This document shows positions 52,624 to 62,906 of a stretch of 64,000 nucleotides of DNA, piece by piece. The stretch covers positions 447,844 through 511,843 of the forward strand of contig NZ_LT727812.1 of NCBI RefSeq assembly GCF_900162665.1, read 5' to 3'. The notes beneath the pieces were generated by a model that was not told the DNA's origin, did not search any database, and saw only the letters and a list, made by a program, of their open reading frames with translations. Each line of letters begins with the position of its first letter. Position 1 is the stretch's first letter. The position numbers were made by a program, and so were the translations under genes. This stretch comes from Oceanobacillus sojae. GTDB taxonomy: Bacteria > Bacillota > Bacilli > Bacillales > Amphibacillaceae.

Positions 52624-53769
52624 TTAATATTCTAACAGATCACTTTTTCCAGGGCGGAAAAGCTCATTTGCTACTTCTCTTTGATATCTGTTTTGTTTTT
52701 CAGATTCCGTAAACAAGTGCTGTACATTTTTTCGGCACAGCTGTTCAATATCATCTATTACAGCCTGAGGTGTCGGATCTACAAGACCGAATACTACTAC
52801 ATCATAGGCGCGGACAGATCCTAAATTCACTACATAATCATTTACTAAATAAATTCCTTTTTCTCTAATGATTTTGTCTCCTCCTGCAGAAAGTGGTATA
52901 TTTGCCGCTTCTGCAATCAGGCTTGCATTGACTTTATCGGCGTTGGATTCATTAATCACATCCTCCAATGCACAAGGAATCAAAATATCTGTATCAACAT
53001 CCAGCCATTCATTGTTTGGTCTTACATGGTAGTCTGATTTAAAATAAGCCTGATCCATTTCACCATATTCATTTTTATGTTCAATAAGGGAAGGAATATC
53101 TAATCCTTCCTCACAGGTCACCAATAAATTGGCATCAGAAATCCCCACCACTTTGTAGCCCAGGTGATGCAATTTTAATGCACAACTGGCACCAACACAG
53201 CCGAATCCTTGAATCACAACTTTTGCTCCAGCCTCCCCATTCGTAAACTTCCATGCTTCATCTGTTGCAAATGCAGCTCCGTAGCCTGTAACAATGTCAT
53301 TTAAAAGAAGTCCATCCATTTTTTGTGTTAACAAATAATCATAGTCTTTTATTCCTTTTAATACGACTGGATCCTCTTTCATGGTTTTCGTCAGCGGAAT
53401 ATCAATACCAAATTCGTGGAAGACTTCCAGAATATCTTCGTATTTTGTTCCTAAATCATTTCCTAAGGACACACCATTATCAATATACGGCATCATAGCA
53501 ATTAAGAACCGTCTCAATACACCAAGCGCATCCGGTGCTTTATAATCATAGGCAATTCCCGCTTTACATCCGCCAGTTGTTTCAGACCCGCTTGCTACAT
53601 ATTTATAAGCCATTGCTTCAGCCAGCCGGATCACTTCTTCTTTCGTTACAGAAGGATGCATTCTGGTTCCTCCGCCAGAATATCCTTTCTTTAAATTTTG
53701 GACCACAAGCCAGCCTTGTGCATCTGTCTCTGTGTCATTCCATTCTACAACTAAGTACGGTTTTAACAT
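52624..53769 (-). CDS. Glu/Leu/Phe/Val dehydrogenase family protein
   Basis: This 381-residue protein belongs to the amino acid dehydrogenase superfamily, converting an amino acid to its 2-oxo acid with NAD(P). The N-terminal domain has GGGTRMHPSV with the catalytic lysine region MAYKYVASGSETTGGCKAGI. The Rossmann fold starts at VVIQGFGCVGA. The spacing around the lysine deviates from standard glutamate or leucine dehydrogenases, so the substrate cannot be named. It lies between the aldehyde dehydrogenase and the M20 gene with 27- and 74-bp gaps. Confidence 0.85.
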   Translation of the reverse strand: MLKPYLVVEWNDTETDAQGWLVVQNLKKGYSGGGTRMHPSVTKEEVIRLAEAMAYKYVASGSETTGGCKAGIAYDYKAPDALGVLRRFLIAMMPYIDNGVSLGNDLGTKYEDILEVFHEFGIDIPLTKTMKEDPVVLKGIKDYDYLLTQKMDGLLLNDIVTGYGAAFATDEAWKFTNGEAGAKVVIQGFGCVGASCALKLHHLGYKVVGISDANLLVTCEEGLDIPSLIEHKNEYGEMDQAYFKSDYHVRPNNEWLDVDTDILIPCALEDVINESNADKVNASLIAEAANIPLSAGGDKIIREKGIYLVNDYVVNLGSVRAYDVVVFGLVDPTPQAVIDDIEQLCRKNVQHLFTESEKQNRYQREVANELFRPGKSDLLEY

Positions 53770-53795
53770 TTCTCTTCTCCTTTTTTTCTTTCAAA

Positions 53796-55277
53796 TTATT
53801 TATTGCCTTCAAACCAGTCAATTCTTTCCGGGTTCATACTGATATTGATTTGCTTTGTCTCCTGATATTCATCCAGGCCATATTTCCCCAGACTTCTTCC
53901 AATACCGCTTGTTTTATATCCTCCCCAAGGAGACCTTACACTGGATAAATGGTAGGTATTCACCCATGTAATGCCCGCACGTATCTTTTTAATGATACGG
54001 ATGGCTTTTGGCTGGTCTTTGGTAAAGACTGCACCAGCAAGTCCGTAATCGGTATCATTTGCGATTTGAATTGCATCCTTTTCATCTTTAAATTTCTGAA
54101 TAACAATAACAGGTCCAAAAATTTCTTCCTGGACAATACGCATATCACTTGTAACATCCGTAAATACTGTCGGCTCGATGAAAAAACCCTTCTCCAAGCC
54201 GTCCGTTTTCATTCGGTTGCCGCCTAAAGCCAGATGTGCACCCTCTTCTATTCCAATTTGAATATAATTTAAAATACTCTCCATGTGCTTTTCGCTGACA
54301 ATCGCTCCCATCTCTGATTTTGTATCATTTCCAGGGCCAACACGGATGGCTTTCGCTTTTTCTATATATTTTTCTATAAATTTCTCATAAATATTATCTT
54401 GAACAAGCAGCCGGCTGCCAGACGTACATACTTGTCCTGCCCCCATAAAAATACCAAATAAAGCATAATCCACTGCTAAATCAATATCTGCATCACCAAA
54501 AATAACATTCGGTGATTTCCCGCCCAGCTCAAGGGAAACTTTCTTTAAATTTCCTGCCCCAGCCTGCATAATCTGTTGTCCGACCTTTGTGCTGCCTGTG
54601 AAGGAAACAATGTTCACATCATTACTTTCAGCAAGTGTCTGTCCAGCAACAGCTCCTGTTCCCAGCAGCAGCTGTGCAACGCCTTTAGGTAAGTCAGTCT
54701 GTTCTATAAGTTCATAGAGCTTGACTGCTGTTACCGGTGTAATTTCTGCCGGCTTTAAAATAATGGAATTCCCTGCTGCCAATGCAGGAGCTATTTTCCA
54801 TACACTCATTAGAAGCGGGAAATTCCATGGTACAATTAAACCGGCTACTCCCATTGGTTCCTTTACAATCAGGGTTTGCAAATCTTTATCGGCCTCAAAG
54901 GCTTCCTCCGTTTGATTATGCAGCAGACCGGCGTAATACCGGAATGTGTTTACAGCGTCTTCCACATCAGCCTCTGCTTCTCTTTTTGTTTTACCGTTAT
55001 TTATTACTTCAAGCTCTGCCAATTCTTTCAAATTCACTTCTATCTTATCCGAAATCTGAAGCAGCATCTCTGCTCTCGCTGCCGGCGTCTGTTCCGACCA
55101 GACGCCGCTTTCAAATGTTCTTTTAGCAGTACGAATCGCTTTTTCTGTTTCTTCTTTTGTCGCTTGTGAGGCTTTGGCAATAACCTCCTGAGTTGCAGGA
55201 TTAATCACATCCTGCATATTCGGATTAGCAGAATCGATCCATTCTCCATCTATATACAGCTTTAAATGTTTTGTCAT
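53796..55277 (-). CDS. NAD(P)-dependent aldehyde dehydrogenase
   Basis: This 493-residue ALDH oxidises an aldehyde to an acid. The catalytic glutamate is in VSLELGGKSPN, the cysteine in GQVCTSGSRL, and the cofactor region is VAGLIVPWNFPLL with SFTGSTKVG. I start at the ATG at 55277, nine bases after AAAGGAG. The longer frame from 55319 overlaps the TPP gene. In this operon it should oxidise the aldehyde made by the upstream decarboxylase. It resembles betaine-aldehyde dehydrogenases, but the exact substrate is open. Confidence 0.9.
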   Translation of the reverse strand: MTKHLKLYIDGEWIDSANPNMQDVINPATQEVIAKASQATKEETEKAIRTAKRTFESGVWSEQTPAARAEMLLQISDKIEVNLKELAELEVINNGKTKREAEADVEDAVNTFRYYAGLLHNQTEEAFEADKDLQTLIVKEPMGVAGLIVPWNFPLLMSVWKIAPALAAGNSIILKPAEITPVTAVKLYELIEQTDLPKGVAQLLLGTGAVAGQTLAESNDVNIVSFTGSTKVGQQIMQAGAGNLKKVSLELGGKSPNVIFGDADIDLAVDYALFGIFMGAGQVCTSGSRLLVQDNIYEKFIEKYIEKAKAIRVGPGNDTKSEMGAIVSEKHMESILNYIQIGIEEGAHLALGGNRMKTDGLEKGFFIEPTVFTDVTSDMRIVQEEIFGPVIVIQKFKDEKDAIQIANDTDYGLAGAVFTKDQPKAIRIIKKIRAGITWVNTYHLSSVRSPWGGYKTSGIGRSLGKYGLDEYQETKQINISMNPERIDWFEGNK

Positions 55278-55324
55278 ATTACGATTCTCCTTTGATAAAA
55301 GCTGATTGATCCCCAGCAAATTTA

Positions 55325-56992
55325 TTATTGATGCGGACGGAATGATTGTATATATTCTGGTGAATCTTCATATTTCAAATCACCAATTTTATTAGCATCA
55401 ACAACTACCATATAGGATTGATTGCTCGTAAGTGCTTTTTGCAGAACACGATCAAACTCCCCGACAGATGTTACTTTTTCTGCTTCAAAGCCCATTGATT
55501 TTGCCATCATAACAAAATCAGGGTTCTTCAAATGGACAGCTGTCTGTCTGCCATATGCTGCATCCTGATAATACTGCAGGATTCCGTAACCACCGTCGTC
55601 AAACAGCAAAACAATGATCGGTGCATCTTCCTGAACGGCTGAAATCATCTCTCCGGCATTCACCATAAAGCCTCCATCACCAGCTATTAAAACAACCGGC
55701 TTTTCCGGCTGAGCTATTTTGGCACCGACGGCCATTGGCAATCCCTGTCCAATTCCGCCACCAGTCATATGCAGATAATTTCCAGGCTCGTGAATATCTA
55801 CCAGTTTGTTTCCCCATATGTATCCATGCATCGTTACATCCGTTACTAAAATGGTGTTTTCCGGTAATTGTTCGTTCATCATACGGGCAACATCTCCATA
55901 AGGCTGAATCGTTTCGTTTAAATCATCACGGACCGCTTTGCGGCATGCTTTCACCTCTTCAACATAAGAGATGTCAGGCTGCAATTCTTTTTCTGCAAGC
56001 GTTTTATTTATTGTTTGTAAAATTGCTTTCGCATCACCGACTAATCCGTATTTTGTAGCATAATTACGATTAAACGCATGTGGATTCAGATCAATATTGA
56101 TATGGTTATCCGGTAAAGGCAGCGTAGCTTCAGCGGTTTCCGTTTCACGAAATCTGACGCCGATGCTGATAAGTAAATCTGATTTTTTTAGAAGCTCTGT
56201 AAATTGTGGCGTTGCAGCAAAATTTCCGATACAAAGCGGATGATTTTCCGGGATGCCGCCTTTTCCGGACTCACTTGTTACAACTGCCGGGTAAAGCTTT
56301 TCTACGAATGTTAAAAGCTCTTCAGATGCACCGGAATGAATAATGCCATCGCCGGTCCAAACAATTGGTCTTTTCGCAGCTATAATTGCTTCTATGATTT
56401 TTTCCGGCACCTTAATTTCTGTATTCTCCGGTTGTATTTTTGTCTCAATAATCTGATTTTGCGGGATAATTTGTGCTTGAAAATTTGTTGGAATCGATAC
56501 AGTGACAGGTCCTTTAGGAACTTCCAGAGCGTCATTAATTGCCGTCCGCATAAATGGTGTAATCTGACGGGGTAACCGTAATAAGTAAGATGATTTACTA
56601 ACACCATCCATCATTTTTTGCTGGTCTTTACATTCATGAATGTAGCGCAAATCTTTTCCGATATAGTTATAATCTGCTTCTCCTGTAATATGAAGCAGCG
56701 GTGTTCCTGAATTCCAGGTTTCCGTTAATGAGCCTGCTCCATTACCTGCTCCGGCCCCTGTACTGGTAAGCACAACACCTAATTTACCTGTTGTGCGCGA
56801 ATAAGCATCTGCCATATTAACAGCTCCGCTCTCTCCCCGGGCAGTCGCCATTCGAATCGAGCCTTCCTTGAGCATTGCTTCATAAATAGGCATGTTATGG
56901 ATACTGACAATTCCAAAAATTACATCTACTCCTGCCTCGACAAGTTCTTTCACAATTGCATCAGCAACTGTAAATTCTTTCTGTTTTACCAT
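55325..56992 (-). CDS. Thiamine-diphosphate 2-oxo-acid decarboxylase-like enzyme
   Basis: This 555-residue protein has the three domains of acetolactate synthase/benzoylformate decarboxylase. The catalytic glutamate is Glu54 in ATARGESGA. The cofactor motif begins GDGGFMVNAGEM and ends in DDGGYG, where the usual NN is replaced by DD. The absence of an acetolactate synthase small subunit gene, and the downstream aldehyde dehydrogenase, point to a 2-oxo acid decarboxylase. It is the first gene of the operon, with AAGGAGAGG before the ATG at 56992. Confidence 0.85.
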   Translation of the reverse strand: MVKQKEFTVADAIVKELVEAGVDVIFGIVSIHNMPIYEAMLKEGSIRMATARGESGAVNMADAYSRTTGKLGVVLTSTGAGAGNGAGSLTETWNSGTPLLHITGEADYNYIGKDLRYIHECKDQQKMMDGVSKSSYLLRLPRQITPFMRTAINDALEVPKGPVTVSIPTNFQAQIIPQNQIIETKIQPENTEIKVPEKIIEAIIAAKRPIVWTGDGIIHSGASEELLTFVEKLYPAVVTSESGKGGIPENHPLCIGNFAATPQFTELLKKSDLLISIGVRFRETETAEATLPLPDNHINIDLNPHAFNRNYATKYGLVGDAKAILQTINKTLAEKELQPDISYVEEVKACRKAVRDDLNETIQPYGDVARMMNEQLPENTILVTDVTMHGYIWGNKLVDIHEPGNYLHMTGGGIGQGLPMAVGAKIAQPEKPVVLIAGDGGFMVNAGEMISAVQEDAPIIVLLFDDGGYGILQYYQDAAYGRQTAVHLKNPDFVMMAKSMGFEAEKVTSVGEFDRVLQKALTSNQSYMVVVDANKIGDLKYEDSPEYIQSFRPHQ

Positions 56993-57400
56993 GATAATCC
57001 TCTCCTTGCTGCCTGTATGCTTTTCCCACCTTTTTCATCGGACACTTCCATTACAGTTCCTCTTCAAACAGCGCAGTAAAATATAACTGGCTGTGCAGAT
57101 CCGATTAACTATTTCTATGATTTTATAATTATTCTCAGGTAAATCCTCTCTTCAAAAATAAATAATAGAGAAAAGAAAACAATAGACCGATTATAAGCGA
57201 GAAAAGAGTCCAAATGGAAGTTTTAATTTATGTTCAGCTTATAGTACCCTTCAAAAGATTGCAAGGGAAGTGAAGGGATTTTCCCGGTGTTTCCCAGGTT
57301 TTGATAGCGATTTCATCATATACAGAGAGTCTCGTTCTGCATAATGGATTTTCACACAAAAAAGTTTACTTTCACACACATATTCCGTTTTTTTCTACTC
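56993..57400. promoter_or_regulatory. Long leader of the decarboxylase operon, with direct repeats
   Basis: About 400 bp separate the TPP gene from the fumC terminator and must hold the operon promoter. No consensus promoter stands out. The only sharp signal is a pair of identical TTTCACACA words (57350 and 57370) spaced 20 bp apart, two helical turns, which could bind an activator. Confidence 0.4.
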
Positions 57401-57443
57401 AAAAAAACTGTTGAGCTTTAAAATAGAAACTCAACAGTTTTTC
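57401..57443 (-). terminator. Terminator after fumC
   Basis: AAAAACTGTTGAG and CTCAACAGTTTTT arms flank a 14-base loop, 15 bp past the fumC stop codon. Confidence 0.8.
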
Positions 57444-57457
57444 CAGTTTACTTGCAC

Positions 57458-58843
57458 TTATTTCGGGTGTGTCATTTCTTCTGGTTTCACATATTCATCA
57501 AATTGCTCAGCTGTCAGTAAACCAAGCTTTACAGCTGTTTCTTTTAATGTTGCATTATCAGTAAAGGCTGTTTTTGCAATTTTCGCAGCATTTTCATAGC
57601 CGATATGCGGATTTAAAGCTGTTACCAGCATTAACGAGCCATGCAGGTTTTTCTCGATTTGCTCCAGGTTTGCTTCAATTCCTACAGCACAACGCTCATC
57701 AAAGGAAAGAATGCTGTCTGCCAGTAACTGACTGGACTGTAAGAAGTTATAAGCGATGACCGGTTTGAATACATTTAATTCAAAATTCCCCTGACTGGCT
57801 GCAAATCCGATTGCTGCGTCATTCCCCATTACCTGTGTCGCAACCATAGTTACTGCTTCACTTTGGGTCGGATTTACTTTTCCTGGCATGATAGAGCTTC
57901 CCGGCTCATTCGCAGGTATTGTAATTTCTCCAATCCCGCAGCGCGGTCCACTTGCTAACCAGCGGACATCATTAGCAATTTTCATCATATCTGCGGCTAG
58001 TCCCTTCAGTGCCCCGTGTGCGTAAACCGTTTCATCATGACTGGTTAGGGCATGGAATTTGTTTTTCGCAGAAATAAAGGTTTTTCCAGTATACGCTGAA
58101 ATAGCTTTACAAACCTTTTCCGAAAAATCCGGATGTGCATTTAAACCAGTTCCTACAGCTGTTCCGCCAATAGCAAGCTCACGCAGATGCTCGTTACTTT
58201 CTTTTATCATGGTGTATGATTTTTCCAGCATCCGGTGCCAGCCGCTGATTTCCTGGCCTAAAGTCAATGGTGTTGCATCCTGCAGATGAGTTCTTCCAAT
58301 TTTTACAATATCAGCGAATTTATTTTGCTTTTCTTCCAAGGTTTTCTTTAATTGTTGAATGGCAGGCAATACTGTATCTTCCAGCTTCAATACAGCTGCT
58401 ACATGCATGGCAGTAGGATATGTATCATTCGAGCTTTGCGATTTATTCACATCATCATTTGGATGAAGCTTTAATTCACTTCCCTGCTCTTTTAACCATT
58501 CATTTCCTACATAGGCCAATACTTCGTTCACATTCATATTTGATTGTGTGCCGCTTCCTGTTTGCCAAACTACCAATGGAAAATGTTCATTTAATTTATC
58601 TGCCAATACCTGATCAGCAGCATATTTTATTGCTTCTGCTTTTTCTTCTTCCATTAAGCCCAAATCAAAGTTAGCAATTGCTGTACTTCTTTTTAAAATT
58701 GCAAACGCTTTAATAATTTCTACAGGCATTGTTTCCTGACCAATCGGAAAGTTCTGCTTACTGCGCTGCGTCTGTGCTCCCCAATATTTGTCTGCCGGGA
58801 CCTTGATTTCCCCAATCGTATCTTTTTCTATGCGATAATCCAT
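57458..58843 (-). CDS. fumC: Class II fumarate hydratase
   Basis: Fumarase interconverts fumarate and malate in the TCA cycle. The class II signature [11 protein letters not shown] and the [19 protein letters not shown] block are intact. I start at the ATG at 58843, behind AAGGAGG, giving 461 residues. The longer frame from 58900 has no ribosome site. It is monocistronic and oriented toward the decarboxylase operon, with a terminator between. Confidence 0.96.
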   Translation of the reverse strand: MDYRIEKDTIGEIKVPADKYWGAQTQRSKQNFPIGQETMPVEIIKAFAILKRSTAIANFDLGLMEEEKAEAIKYAADQVLADKLNEHFPLVVWQTGSGTQSNMNVNEVLAYVGNEWLKEQGSELKLHPNDDVNKSQSSNDTYPTAMHVAAVLKLEDTVLPAIQQLKKTLEEKQNKFADIVKIGRTHLQDATPLTLGQEISGWHRMLEKSYTMIKESNEHLRELAIGGTAVGTGLNAHPDFSEKVCKAISAYTGKTFISAKNKFHALTSHDETVYAHGALKGLAADMMKIANDVRWLASGPRCGIGEITIPANEPGSSIMPGKVNPTQSEAVTMVATQVMGNDAAIGFAASQGNFELNVFKPVIAYNFLQSSQLLADSILSFDERCAVGIEANLEQIEKNLHGSLMLVTALNPHIGYENAAKIAKTAFTDNATLKETAVKLGLLTAEQFDEYVKPEEMTHPK

Positions 58844-59000
58844 CCTGATTCCTCCTTGAACTTTTCCTGAATCCATATCTAGTGTACCAAATTTTTTCAT
58901 TTTTTTCGATTTCTTTTTCGTGATATGATAAAGGTAATCTTATTTTCAGAAATCGTTCTCTATTCACCTACCTTAACCTGACAGAAATGAGGAATAAAAC

Positions 59001-59915
59001 ATGCCGAATATATGGACCCATATTTTTTTTGCAGAAGATGCTTGTAATTCACTATCATTTGATATACCTGATTCTCCTGACAGACATGCCTTATTTCTGG
59101 GCGCACAAGGTCCCGATCCCTTCTTTTATTATCGATTCTGGCCTTGGTTCTCCGGTCAAAAGGCCGGGCATGATATCGGTAATGCGTTACATATAAATGA
59201 ATGCGGGCCTTTTTTAATGGATCTTATTGAAAAGGCACACAGACAATCAAACGAGGTAAAAGCTTATGTAATCGGTTTTATCACACATCATTTTCTGGAC
59301 CGGTATACGCATCCCTATATCCATTATCGTGCCGGTTACAAGGGCAGCAAACATCAGATGCTGGAAACGATTATTGATACCAAAATGGCTTTAAAACATC
59401 GGCAAATGGAGATTTGGAAGCATCCGGCATATGAAGCGATTTACGTCGGCAAAACACTGCCGCCGGCCATCCTGCATCTATTGGATGAAGCTATCCGGAA
59501 AGTTTATCCTGACCTTTCCTTTCAAACAAGCACAATACAGGCTGCATATCAGGATATGATCACCGCACAGAAGCTTTTTTCGGATCCTTCAGGTTTAAAA
59601 AACAGGCTGTTGAAGCCATTTATCCGTTCCTATTCACATCAGCGGACAGATGAAGTTATCGATTACCTTAATGAAGAAAAAACGGCCTGGATTCATTCAG
59701 CTACGGGGGAGTTACACGAGGAAAGCTTTGAAGAATTATATACTGATGCTTTAAATGATGTAGTCAGCGTACTTCCTCTGGTGATGGACTATTGGAATGA
59801 AGCTGAAGAATCCACAAAAATACAGCTGATCCGCCGTATTGATAATATTTCATATGATACCGGCACACATATAGCAGATCATTATACAAATCGTTTCAGT
59901 GCACCAATTGTATAA
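59001..59915 (+). CDS. Zinc-dependent phospholipase C-like protein
   Basis: This 304-residue protein begins with the Zn_dep_PLPC layout: MPNIWTHIFFAEDA, then FLGAQGPDPFFYY and later ITHHFLDRYTHPYIHY. The histidines and acidic residues of these motifs form the likely metal site. It has no signal peptide, so it is not a secreted phospholipase and may act on another substrate inside the cell. The ATG at 59001 follows GAGGAATAAAAC. The function is unproven. Confidence 0.8.
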   Translation: MPNIWTHIFFAEDACNSLSFDIPDSPDRHALFLGAQGPDPFFYYRFWPWFSGQKAGHDIGNALHINECGPFLMDLIEKAHRQSNEVKAYVIGFITHHFLDRYTHPYIHYRAGYKGSKHQMLETIIDTKMALKHRQMEIWKHPAYEAIYVGKTLPPAILHLLDEAIRKVYPDLSFQTSTIQAAYQDMITAQKLFSDPSGLKNRLLKPFIRSYSHQRTDEVIDYLNEEKTAWIHSATGELHEESFEELYTDALNDVVSVLPLVMDYWNEAEESTKIQLIRRIDNISYDTGTHIADHYTNRFSAPIV

Positions 59916-59916
59916 T

Positions 59917-59975
59917 AAAAAGAAGCACATGCTATTTGATTTCATCAGGTCAAACAGCATGTGCTTCTTTTATTT
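59917..59975. terminator. Bidirectional terminator after the PLC-like gene
   Basis: AAAAAGAAGCACATGCT and AGCATGTGCTTCTTTT arms flank the loop between convergent genes. Confidence 0.8.
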
Positions 59976-59984
59976 TTATGCTAT

Positions 59985-61295
59985 TTATTGCGGACGTATT
60001 TTTACTTCCTCATTTTTATTCGAAGCTCTTTTCGCCTCTTCTATTCCTTTATCAATATCTACAAATTTCAGGAGAAGAATTCCAATAATAAAGAAGAAGA
60101 TAAGTGACAGGATTCCTAAACGGCTATTTCCGGTCAGCTGCCCGATAAGTGCAAACATAAACGGGCCGATAACAGCTGCAAATTTGGATGAAATCCCGTA
60201 AAACCCAAAAAACTCAGCGTGTTTGCCAGTCGGAATCATTCTTCCAAAAATAGATCGGCTCAATGATTGCGCTCCACCCTGAACCATACCTACGATAATC
60301 GCTAAAATATAAAAATGTAATGCTGTACTCATAAAATAACCAATAATGACTATTCCTAAATAAACATATAAGGTAATAAATAGAGCTTTCTTTGCTGTAA
60401 TTTTTACCGCCAGCCAGCCGAAAAAGAATGTAAATGGAATCCCGACAAACTGCGTAATTAATAATGCAATAATTAGATCATTTTGACCGATGCCTATTTC
60501 ACTTCCATAAACCGTTGCCATACGAATAATGGTTGAAATACCGTCATTATACAGCCAAAAAGCAATCAGGAATATAATCAGCTGTTTGAATTGCTTCATT
60601 TCCCGAAAAGTATTTCCTACTCGTGAAAAGCCAATCGATACATATGATTTCGTCCGCTCCACTTTTTCTTTTTTCTCTTCTTTTATATTTTTAAGCAGCG
60701 GAACCGTAAAAATAAGCCACCATATCCCTACAGAAGCAAGTGAAATTCTGGTAGCCCACTCTGTATCTGCAATACCAAACCATGACGGATTTAATATCAT
60801 CATGACATTAATGGCTAGCAGAATCCCTCCGCCAATATATCCATATGCAAAGCCTCCTGATGATACTTTATCCATTTCTTCTTTTTCAGCAATCTCTGGT
60901 AAAAAACCATCATAAAATATATTTCCGCCGGAGAACCCGATTGAACCAACAATAAATAATAAGGAAGCAAGCAAATAATCTCCTTCGCTGATAAAAATCA
61001 TGAGGATACTTGCGATAATCCCCATAAATGAGAAAAAACGGAGAAATTTTTTCTTTGCTGCGGAAAAATCACTGATAGCGCCCAGAATTGGTGCAAGGAT
61101 TGCCACAATCAAAACAGAGATAGATTGCGAATACCCCCAATAACTCGTTGCTAAATGGTCATCCAGACCCGAGGCAGCAACAGTTGAATAATAAACGGGC
61201 AGCACTGCAGCCATAATCGTTGTCGCAAATGCAGAGTTTCCAAAATCGTACATCATCCAGCTGCGCTGTATTTTCTTTTTCGATTTTGCGTCCAT
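59985..61295 (-). CDS. MFS permease of the UMF1/Atg22-like family
   Basis: This 436-residue transporter has about twelve membrane segments and the family opening WMMYDFGNSAFATTIMAAVL. Members are related to vacuolar amino-acid effluxer Atg22 and to bacterial MFS permeases of unknown substrate. I start at the ATG at 61295, with AAGGGGGG upstream. The frame from 61316 lacks a ribosome site. The gene is monocistronic. Confidence 0.85.
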   Translation of the reverse strand: MDAKSKKKIQRSWMMYDFGNSAFATTIMAAVLPVYYSTVAASGLDDHLATSYWGYSQSISVLIVAILAPILGAISDFSAAKKKFLRFFSFMGIIASILMIFISEGDYLLASLLFIVGSIGFSGGNIFYDGFLPEIAEKEEMDKVSSGGFAYGYIGGGILLAINVMMILNPSWFGIADTEWATRISLASVGIWWLIFTVPLLKNIKEEKKEKVERTKSYVSIGFSRVGNTFREMKQFKQLIIFLIAFWLYNDGISTIIRMATVYGSEIGIGQNDLIIALLITQFVGIPFTFFFGWLAVKITAKKALFITLYVYLGIVIIGYFMSTALHFYILAIIVGMVQGGAQSLSRSIFGRMIPTGKHAEFFGFYGISSKFAAVIGPFMFALIGQLTGNSRLGILSLIFFFIIGILLLKFVDIDKGIEEAKRASNKNEEVKIRPQ

Positions 61296-61410
61296 CTTAT
61301 CCCCCCTTACTTGCATTATAATGGATTTATTTGGTTTATCCTATCAGTTTTTTTAATCAATGTGAATTTACTAAATATTCACTTCGGTAAAAAGATATGA
61401 TTACAGACAG

Positions 61411-61450
61411 AAAAAAAGCATAGGCACGCTTTAAATTGCGTCCTATGCTT
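61411..61450 (-). terminator. Terminator after the IDEAL-domain gene
   Basis: AAGCATAGG and CCTATGCTTTTTTT arms form a short stem with a T run on the minus strand. Confidence 0.7.
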
Positions 61451-61456
61451 GTATTC

Positions 61457-61693
61457 TTAATCTTCCCAAACATATTGTTTGTAAGCTTTACTATATTTCT
61501 TAAAATCATTATAATTATTTGTTTCAATTGCATGATTTATTTTATCTTCCAAGTGAGACTTATTCCAGTTAAAACAAAGCTCGTCCAATAATAATTGTGC
61601 ATACAGCTGCTCTTCAAACGCCAGTTCTTTTCTTGCTGTTAACGGCTCTCCTACATATTGAAAAAAGCGATAAACGACTTTTTCTTGTTTCAC
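61457..61693 (-). CDS. IDEAL-domain protein
   Basis: This 78-residue protein contains an IDEAL-type helical motif in its second half: YAQLLLDELCFNWNKSHLED and then INHAIETNNYNDF. IDEAL domains occur in small Bacillales proteins of mostly unknown role. I start at the GTG at 61693, behind AAGGGGG. The longer frame from 61750 contains that site. It lies alone with its terminator. Confidence 0.75.
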   Translation of the reverse strand: MKQEKVVYRFFQYVGEPLTARKELAFEEQLYAQLLLDELCFNWNKSHLEDKINHAIETNNYNDFKKYSKAYKQYVWED

Positions 61694-62006
61694 GGAAAAT
61701 TCCCCCTTAAGCCTTTTTCCCATTATGCACAAACTTTCTATAAATTTCAACTAAAAAATATTTTAAAATATTTTTTCCCGAATTATTTTTCAAATAGAGA
61801 GCCACAATAAATACTGCCTGAGTAATGTTTTTTTCCCAAAGGAAAATATGCTTGCAGCTTTCAATAACTCTTCCTGTGGTCTGTTATGTTTCTCTAGACC
61901 CACCACTAGGTGATTTGATAGACTATATAAGCTATCTTTTTAAAACACGAACTAAAAGAAATTCTTCATCGCTAATTAATGAATATTAAAATATGGTGGG
62001 ATTAAA
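61694..62006. other. Intergenic region upstream of the CDF transporter
   Basis: About 310 bp separate the divergent IDEAL and CDF genes. It should hold both promoters, but none matches consensus strongly. No manganese (yybP-ykoY) or other known riboswitch motif was recognised. Confidence 0.4.
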
Positions 62007-62888
62007 ATGAATAATCATAATGAAAACTTAAAAACCGGGGAAAAAGGGGCCTGGTTAAGCATCATTGCGTATATCTTCTTAGCTGTTATGAAGCTTTATA
62101 TTGCTTCCATCGGAAATTCCGACGGCTTACGGGCGGATGGATTAAATAACTTTACAGATATTATTGCTTCAATTGCCGTATTAGTCGGATTAAAAATAGC
62201 ACGGAAGCCGGCAGATTCTGTACACCGTTACGGCCATTACCGGGCAGAAAGTATCGCTTCTTTATTTGCAGCTTTTATTATGATGCTTATCGGGCTTCAG
62301 GTTATATTTACCGCCGGCCAGACGCTGTATCTATCCAACTACGCACAGCCGGATATGCTGACAGCCTGGGTTGCTCTCTTTGCAGCCTTCGTTATGTTCG
62401 GTGTTTACAGCTATAATTTGAAGCTGTCAAAAAAAGTAGGAAGCAGTGCACTTTTCGCAGCGGCAATGGATAACCGGTCCGATGCTTTTGTAAGTGTAGG
62501 CGTGTTTATCGGTATTATCGGAGCACAATTTGGACTTTTTTGGTTAGACCCTGCCGTTGCTGTATTAGTCGGGTTAATCATTTGCAAAACAGCCTGGGAT
62601 ATTTTTAAAGACTCCACCGTTACGTTAACAGACGGATTTGATTATAAGAAATTGGATGAAATGAAGGGTGCTATCCGGACATTTAAAAATGTACGGGATA
62701 TTGTTGACATTAAAGGACGGATTCACGGAAACCAGGAGCTTTTAGATATAACTATCCTGGTGGATCCAACACTGAATGTCGTTGACAGTCATGCTATCAC
62801 AGAGCGTATTGAAGATTATCTGTATAAGGAATACGGAATCAATCACGCATTAATTCATATTGAACCTTATGAAAAAGACAAAGAATGA
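62007..62888 (+). CDS. Cation diffusion facilitator transporter
   Basis: This 293-residue protein exports divalent metals such as Zn, Mn or Fe in exchange for protons. Six membrane segments carry the metal-site motif DGLNNFTDI in segment 2 and DNRSDAFVSVGV in segment 5. The C-terminal cytoplasmic domain (about residues 210-293) shows the family's final histidine in HALIHIEP. The ATG at 62007 has GGTGGG upstream. The metal cannot be told from sequence. Confidence 0.9.
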   Translation: MNNHNENLKTGEKGAWLSIIAYIFLAVMKLYIASIGNSDGLRADGLNNFTDIIASIAVLVGLKIARKPADSVHRYGHYRAESIASLFAAFIMMLIGLQVIFTAGQTLYLSNYAQPDMLTAWVALFAAFVMFGVYSYNLKLSKKVGSSALFAAAMDNRSDAFVSVGVFIGIIGAQFGLFWLDPAVAVLVGLIICKTAWDIFKDSTVTLTDGFDYKKLDEMKGAIRTFKNVRDIVDIKGRIHGNQELLDITILVDPTLNVVDSHAITERIEDYLYKEYGINHALIHIEPYEKDKE

Positions 62889-62906
62889 ACGTAGCAAAAT
62901 CTGTTA

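Noticed and set aside
56993..57400. Possible sigma-54 promoter (CTTCAC, then TTGCA) upstream of the TPP operon
   Set aside because: The TTGCA part fits, but the essential GG of the -24 element is missing and no sigma-54 activator gene is nearby.
61751..62006. Possible manganese riboswitch before the CDF gene
   Set aside because: The conserved yybP-ykoY loops could not be found.
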